From contig NZ_JABKKJ010000003.1 in the NCBI RefSeq assembly GCF_013166515.1, forward strand, positions 1 to 64,000: a stretch of 64,000 nucleotides of DNA. The letters are read 5' to 3'. Shown here piece after piece: positions 59,914 to 64,000 of this stretch. Each line of letters opens with the position of its first letter. The first letter of the stretch is position 1. The stretch is from Xylanibacter caecicola. Lineage in GTDB: Bacteria > Bacteroidota > Bacteroidia > Bacteroidales > Bacteroidaceae. The position numbers and the translations under genes were made by a program. A model generated the notes under the pieces. The model did no database searches and had not been told where the DNA came from. It worked only from the letters and a program-made list of their open reading frames with translations.

Positions 59914-62406
59914 ATGAGTAGATTATTATTGTTGTTCAGCCTGTTCATATTGGGCACGGCATGCGCATTTTCGCAAGGAACGGTTAAGGGTAACGTGTTG
60001 GATAAGAGGGTAGACGAAGCACTCCAGTTTGTAAATGTAGCCGTGTCGCGGCAGGGAGACACCAAGACGCTGAAAGGCGGTATTACCGATGAGAGAGGCG
60101 CTTTCAGGGTCTCGGGGCTTGAAAACGGAAGTTACACCCTCACCCTGTCGTTTATGGGATACAAGACTTTGAAACGCAATTTCACCATCTCCGATGAAAA
60201 GAAAATGGTGAGCTACGGTCGTTTGTATATGTCGGAAGACACACGGATGCTTAACGAAGTTACCGTAACCGGGCAGCGGTCGTCGATGAAACTGGAAGTA
60301 GACCGCAAGTCGTTCGACGTGTCGCAGCAGATAATAAATGTCGGCGGAGCCGCGGCAGACGTGCTTGAGAACATCCCGTCTGTAGAGGTAGACAACGACG
60401 GTAATATCTCCCTGCGCGGCAACACCAGTGTGGAGGTGTGGATAAACGGCAAGTCGAGCGGTCTTACAACCGACAATCGTGCTGAAATATTGCAGCAGTT
60501 GCCGGCGGAAAGCATCGAGCGCATCGAGGTGATAGACAATCCGTCTGCCAAGTTCAGCGCCGAAGGCAGTGCCGGAATAATAAACATCGTGCTGAAAAAA
60601 GACCGCAAGGCGGGCTACTACGGCTCGCTGCAGGCAGGCGGTAACACCAACGGCGGAGCAAACACAAGCGGTAACATCAACTACAACAGTTCGTTGTTCG
60701 ATGCCTATCTCAACATCGGATACCGTCACAGAGTGCACAAGGGCAACACTTCAAGCTATCAGGAATCGTTCGCCAACAACCAGTATCAGTATTATAACAG
60801 CGACTCCGAACACCGTGGCAACAACCTTTTCTCGCGCGCCGGCATCACATGGCACGCAACGAAAAAGGACGATTTCTCGCTTAGCGGTATGATGATGAAG
60901 GGCGGACACAACGACGGATATTCCTACCCATATCACTACGGAGCGATAGGAAGTGCCACGGACAGCCATATAATGACGCGTCATAACACGGGCGACTCAG
61001 ACATGCGCATGCTCTACGGGGAATTTAACTACAGGCATAACTTTACGGATACTCACTTCATCGACTTCGTTGCCGACTATCACAGTTGGAACATGGACAA
61101 CGATCAACTGTATCAGGACAGCACGGAATATATTGACATGCCCGACCGCGGGCGCGAGTACAGTTATCAGCACCGCCCCATGTACATGCGCAACAAGCGC
61201 TGGGAGGTGAAGATAGACTATGAAAATCCCATAACGGAGAACATAAAGCTGCAGGCGGGATATCAGGGAAACTTCAGTCACGAGAACTCTCCGCAGGAGT
61301 CGTATGTCGACGATACGTGGGAGGGAACAAACAGCACGGAAGACAAGGAATACTTCAACCGCTTCATATACGACATGGATCTGCATGCCCTTTACGCAAC
61401 GACAACGCTCAACTTCGGCAAGTTCGGCATTATGGCAGGTCTGCGCGGAGAATACTGGAAGGTAAACACCGAGAGCTATACGTGGGAACAGGAACACGAT
61501 GCCACGAAACGCGAACCGGCGTTCAAGAAGGACTATTTCCAGCTCTTCCCCAGCGTATTCATGTCATATCAGCTTACGGAGACACAGCAGTTGCAGCTCA
61601 ACTATACACGCCGTCTGCGCCGTCCGTGGGGCGGACAGCTCAACAGTTTCAGAAACACCCGCGACGCCTCGATAGTGTCGTATGGCAATCCCGAGCTTAC
61701 GCCGGAATACAGCCACTCGTTCTCACTCAACTATCTAAAGACATGGACGGAACACTCTCTGATGCTTAGTGCATACTATCGTCCCACCACGGACGTGATA
61801 CAGCGCATCAACTATCAGGGCGCCACGGACGGCATTATGTACCAGACAAATATGAATGTGGCGCGGAGCCTGAGCACAGGACTTGAAATGGTATTGAAAA
61901 ACAAACTGTTCCGCATTCTCGACCTCACGACAACCGCCAATGCCTACTACTACAAGCTGAACGGTTTCAGCTACGACATCGACGGACAGACGGTAACGGG
62001 TGAGGGCAACAGCAACTTCACATGGAACGCACGCATGCAGGCAAGCATCATACTGCCGTATGACATATCCATACAGGCAACGGGGCGTTACCGCTCGCGT
62101 CAGGTCATCACACAGGGATACCGCAAGGCAAACTACGGACTCGACCTTGGTCTGCGCAAGTCGTTCTTCAGCAAGGCTCTGACCCTCTCGGTTAACTGCC
62201 GCGACGTGTTCAATAGCCGTAAGTGGGAGACATTCACGTCTAACGAGACATTCTCGCGTCATCAGATAAACAAGCGTCACAGCCGCAACGTGAACTTCAC
62301 GCTGACATACAACTTCGGCAACATGCGTGCAAAGCGCCCGAAGATGAACCACGACGAGAATAACATGCAGGACAGCCAGATTAACTACAACGGCGACGAG
62401 CAGTAA
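59914..62406 (+). CDS. TonB-dependent receptor, OMP_b-brl_3 type
   Basis: An 830-residue outer-membrane receptor. The signal peptide runs to about residue 20 (MSRLLLLFSLFILGTACAFS). A carboxypeptidase-like domain (FVNVAVSRQGDTKTLKGGIT) and plug (DVLENIPSVEVDNDGNISLR, VWINGKSSGL) follow. The barrel has many Tyr-rich strands and ends in TLTYNFGNMRAKRPKMNHDE and a polar tail. It is not a SusC: no SusD neighbour and the plug lacks SusC features. Ligand unknown. An acyltransferase gene follows 10 bases after the stop. Confidence 0.92.
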   Translation: MSRLLLLFSLFILGTACAFSQGTVKGNVLDKRVDEALQFVNVAVSRQGDTKTLKGGITDERGAFRVSGLENGSYTLTLSFMGYKTLKRNFTISDEKKMVSYGRLYMSEDTRMLNEVTVTGQRSSMKLEVDRKSFDVSQQIINVGGAAADVLENIPSVEVDNDGNISLRGNTSVEVWINGKSSGLTTDNRAEILQQLPAESIERIEVIDNPSAKFSAEGSAGIINIVLKKDRKAGYYGSLQAGGNTNGGANTSGNINYNSSLFDAYLNIGYRHRVHKGNTSSYQESFANNQYQYYNSDSEHRGNNLFSRAGITWHATKKDDFSLSGMMMKGGHNDGYSYPYHYGAIGSATDSHIMTRHNTGDSDMRMLYGEFNYRHNFTDTHFIDFVADYHSWNMDNDQLYQDSTEYIDMPDRGREYSYQHRPMYMRNKRWEVKIDYENPITENIKLQAGYQGNFSHENSPQESYVDDTWEGTNSTEDKEYFNRFIYDMDLHALYATTTLNFGKFGIMAGLRGEYWKVNTESYTWEQEHDATKREPAFKKDYFQLFPSVFMSYQLTETQQLQLNYTRRLRRPWGGQLNSFRNTRDASIVSYGNPELTPEYSHSFSLNYLKTWTEHSLMLSAYYRPTTDVIQRINYQGATDGIMYQTNMNVARSLSTGLEMVLKNKLFRILDLTTTANAYYYKLNGFSYDIDGQTVTGEGNSNFTWNARMQASIILPYDISIQATGRYRSRQVITQGYRKANYGLDLGLRKSFFSKALTLSVNCRDVFNSRKWETFTSNETFSRHQINKRHSRNVNFTLTYNFGNMRAKRPKMNHDENNMQDSQINYNGDEQ

Positions 62407-62415
62407 GAACAAACC

Positions 62416-63390
62416 ATGACGGAACAGCATAACGCAGCCACGGCACCCGGCGATTCCCGCCGGCGTATCGTCGAGATAGATTTTATTAAAGCAATCATGA
62501 TACTCCTCATGATTGCTTTCCACATTGTCTTTATCGGCGACACGTACCCTTATGCCAAGAAGATAGTGTACACTTTTCATATGCCTGCGTTTCTTATTAT
62601 TTCCGGATATATGCTTAATACCGGCAGAAGCGTGCGCAGCTATCTTCTCACCCTGCTGTGGATATTCATACCATACACCGTCATGGAGAGCGGATACACG
62701 TTCATGGCGTCACTCCTTCCCATACGCGAGCACGTGGACAATCTCACTGTGGGACTTCTTGTCGAGAAGATTTTGCTGCATCCGCTGGGACCATACTGGT
62801 ATCTGCACACACTGATGCTCTGCGGACTTATATGTTTCTTTGTGTTCCGTTTGCCACGTATTACGCTTCTTCCCCGTCTTGTCATCCTCGCGCTGTGCTA
62901 TGCCTTTCTGTCACGCTGCCTGCATGTTGTGTCCCTGCCGTGCGCGTTTTATTTCATGGCAGGCGTTGTTCTGCGCCACAGCGGCACGCCTTTTCTCTCG
63001 TTCTTCCGTCCGTCGTTGCTTTCCGCCGTTCCGTTTGTCCTTATCGCCTGTATGCCTGCGTGTCTCGACAAGAGCACTCCCGGTGGCATTGCCATGGTAT
63101 ATCTTGCCATGAGCCTTTGCCTTGTGCTGTTCGGATATTGTCGCGGCACCGTGCTTCGCCTTATGCTCTTCATCGGCAGGAACACGCTTGTGCTGCTTCT
63201 TTTCTCTCCCGTTTTCACCGTGCTTGCCAAGATTTATCAGCCCGTTCTCCTGCGCGTGGAACCCACGGGAATGCTTTTCCTTGCCGTCTCGTTGGCATTT
63301 GCCGTAGCAGGATGTTTCTTCATTGCCGCAATAATGGACCGGCTCGGCATATCAAAGTGCTTTTTTGGAAAAGAGCAAAATTTGAAATGA
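62416..63390 (+). CDS. Acyltransferase family 3 membrane protein
   Basis: A 324-residue polytopic membrane acyltransferase of the OatA/NodX-like group. IVEIDFIKAIMILLMIAFHI contains the conserved His of TM1, and FHMPAFLIISGYMLNTG the next motif. About nine hydrophobic segments are present. Relatives O-acetylate surface polysaccharides or peptidoglycan. Its position, 10 bases after a receptor gene, suggests one transcript. Confidence 0.9.
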   Translation: MTEQHNAATAPGDSRRRIVEIDFIKAIMILLMIAFHIVFIGDTYPYAKKIVYTFHMPAFLIISGYMLNTGRSVRSYLLTLLWIFIPYTVMESGYTFMASLLPIREHVDNLTVGLLVEKILLHPLGPYWYLHTLMLCGLICFFVFRLPRITLLPRLVILALCYAFLSRCLHVVSLPCAFYFMAGVVLRHSGTPFLSFFRPSLLSAVPFVLIACMPACLDKSTPGGIAMVYLAMSLCLVLFGYCRGTVLRLMLFIGRNTLVLLLFSPVFTVLAKIYQPVLLRVEPTGMLFLAVSLAFAVAGCFFIAAIMDRLGISKCFFGKEQNLK

Positions 63391-63486
63391 AGAATGAAGA
63401 AGCAACGCTCGGCAATCGAAAATAAAGCTAATTGGTTTTCTCCGCGCGAGTAGTGATATATTTTTCACTTCGTTCAACAACACGTC

Positions 63487-63602
63487 TTGTATTTGTCCGC
63501 ACGCCTCATGGAGGCGTTCGTTGTTACTTTCACGCGGATAAAAAATATTGAAAACTTTTACTGTTGATATTAAGCCTCTTCGATGCGTGCGGACATTTAC
63601 AA
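63487..63602. repeat. Imperfect inverted repeat (GTCCGCACGC)
   Basis: TTGTATTTGTCCGCACGC (63487-63504) and its imperfect complement at 63585-63602 (10 bases perfect) flank about 80 bases that also contain ACGCCTCATGGAGGCGT. A MITE-like or regulatory element is possible. Confidence 0.5.
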
Positions 63603-63663
63603 TAAAAAGTCCCTACATAAGGTGGATATAAAGATGAGGGTGTGTCACAATTCAATTTTTGTT

Positions 63664-63781
63664 GTAAGGATGTTCTCCGGAACATCCGAAGCCGCATGGC
63701 GTTATCACTTAAGTGTGACATTCACCGGCATGTATATGGTAATTGTCTTGGTGTTTCGGATGTTCCAAGGAACATCCCTAC
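63664..63781. repeat. MITE-like element with palindromic 27-bp inverted ends
   Basis: Each end is a palindrome: GGATGTTCTCCGGAACATCC (63668-63687) and GGATGTTCCAAGGAACATCC (63758-63777). The flanks GTAAGG and TTCGG match in inverted order, so the two ends (63664-63690 and 63755-63781) are inverted copies around 64 bases. No gene is inside. Confidence 0.6.
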
Positions 63782-63863
63782 GCGCAGTACATAAATTCGC
63801 TTATCTCATTATAAATTATCAATTATATACTATCGTTTGTTGTTATATATGTAAACTTTTATT

Positions 63864-63871
63864 ATCTTTGC
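63864..63871 (+). promoter_or_regulatory. -7 box directly before the toxin gene
   Basis: TATCTTTG followed by CATT and the ATG at 63876, so the mRNA would be almost leaderless. A TTTG lies 24 bases upstream (63836-63839). Confidence 0.5.
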
Positions 63872-63875
63872 ATTA

Positions 63876-64000
63876 TGAAGCGTAAGATAATAACATATGG
63901 AGGTTATTTTGAGGCATTCATCGAAACGCTTTCTGAAAAAGAACTGCGTAAACTTGATTACATCATCTCACTGTTGGAAATAGAAGACAGACTGCCTGCC
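63876..64000 (+). CDS. HigB/RelE-like toxin, 5' part
   Basis: Partial gene running off the window (41 full codons). MKRKIITYGGYFEAFIETLS, then EKELRKLDYIISLLEIEDRL resembles the N-terminus of Gp49/HigB-like RelE-superfamily toxins, which cut mRNA at the ribosome. The antitoxin gene usually follows downstream, outside this window. Family assignment is based on a short segment. Confidence 0.65.

Overview
The window looks like chromosomal DNA of a member of the Bacteroidota, most probably a Prevotella-like or Bacteroides-like member of the Bacteroidales (inference). The signs are a SusC/SusD pair, Omp85 followed by three Skp-like genes, DUF6089 and DUF6242 proteins, a fused SecDF, and about twenty TAnnTTTG promoter boxes, several with a TTTG box 18-20 bases upstream. 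There is no phage, no insertion sequence with a transposase and no CRISPR array.

Layout. 1-134 is the 3' end of a 5S rRNA and its terminator. 544-5500 is a signalling island: a hybrid histidine kinase with an Hpt domain, an NtrC-type sigma-54 activator, an array of TTCCACA boxes with a 17-bp palindrome, a -24/-12 promoter, and two genes encoding the same 70-residue secreted peptide. 5602-8640 has a membrane-bound MutS-like ATPase and a second histidine kinase. 8787-15098 (minus strand) has a superoxide dismutase, then a likely operon of Ca2+ ATPase, HAD phosphatase, RibF and CPBP protease. After a CAT tRNA, 15932-20871 is a sugar cassette: split transketolase, FGGY kinase and fucose-isomerase-like enzyme. 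21140-27183 is mostly housekeeping. 27656-36318 is a polysaccharide utilization locus (SusC, SusD, CE15 esterase, DUF5703 protein) in which the SusC signal peptide is out of frame at a run of six G. 36552-43710 holds a GT2 glycosyltransferase and a six-gene minus-strand cluster that makes 2-aminoethylphosphonate, activates it with CMP and probably attaches it to a surface glycan through two LicD proteins. 44754-59355 is an envelope biogenesis region (UppS, BamA, three Skp, MurI, HU, rhomboid, SecDF). The end has tRNA-Arg, a second TonB-dependent receptor, an acyltransferase and the start of a HigB/RelE-like toxin gene.

A striking feature is the density of structured repeats between genes. Two interspersed families (A, about 140 bp hairpins; B, about 100 bp starting at a TGATAATCAAGATGATACC core) each occur five times. 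Other long hairpins have arms built of 10-11 bp quasi-tandem units, and there are short arrays with a period near 10 bp. I know of no description of these families.

The most interesting candidates are the sigma-54 circuit that seems dedicated to a duplicated secreted peptide, the out-of-frame SusC, the phosphonate-glycan cluster, the sugar cassette of unknown substrate and the repeat families. All functions are read from sequence motifs without any database search.
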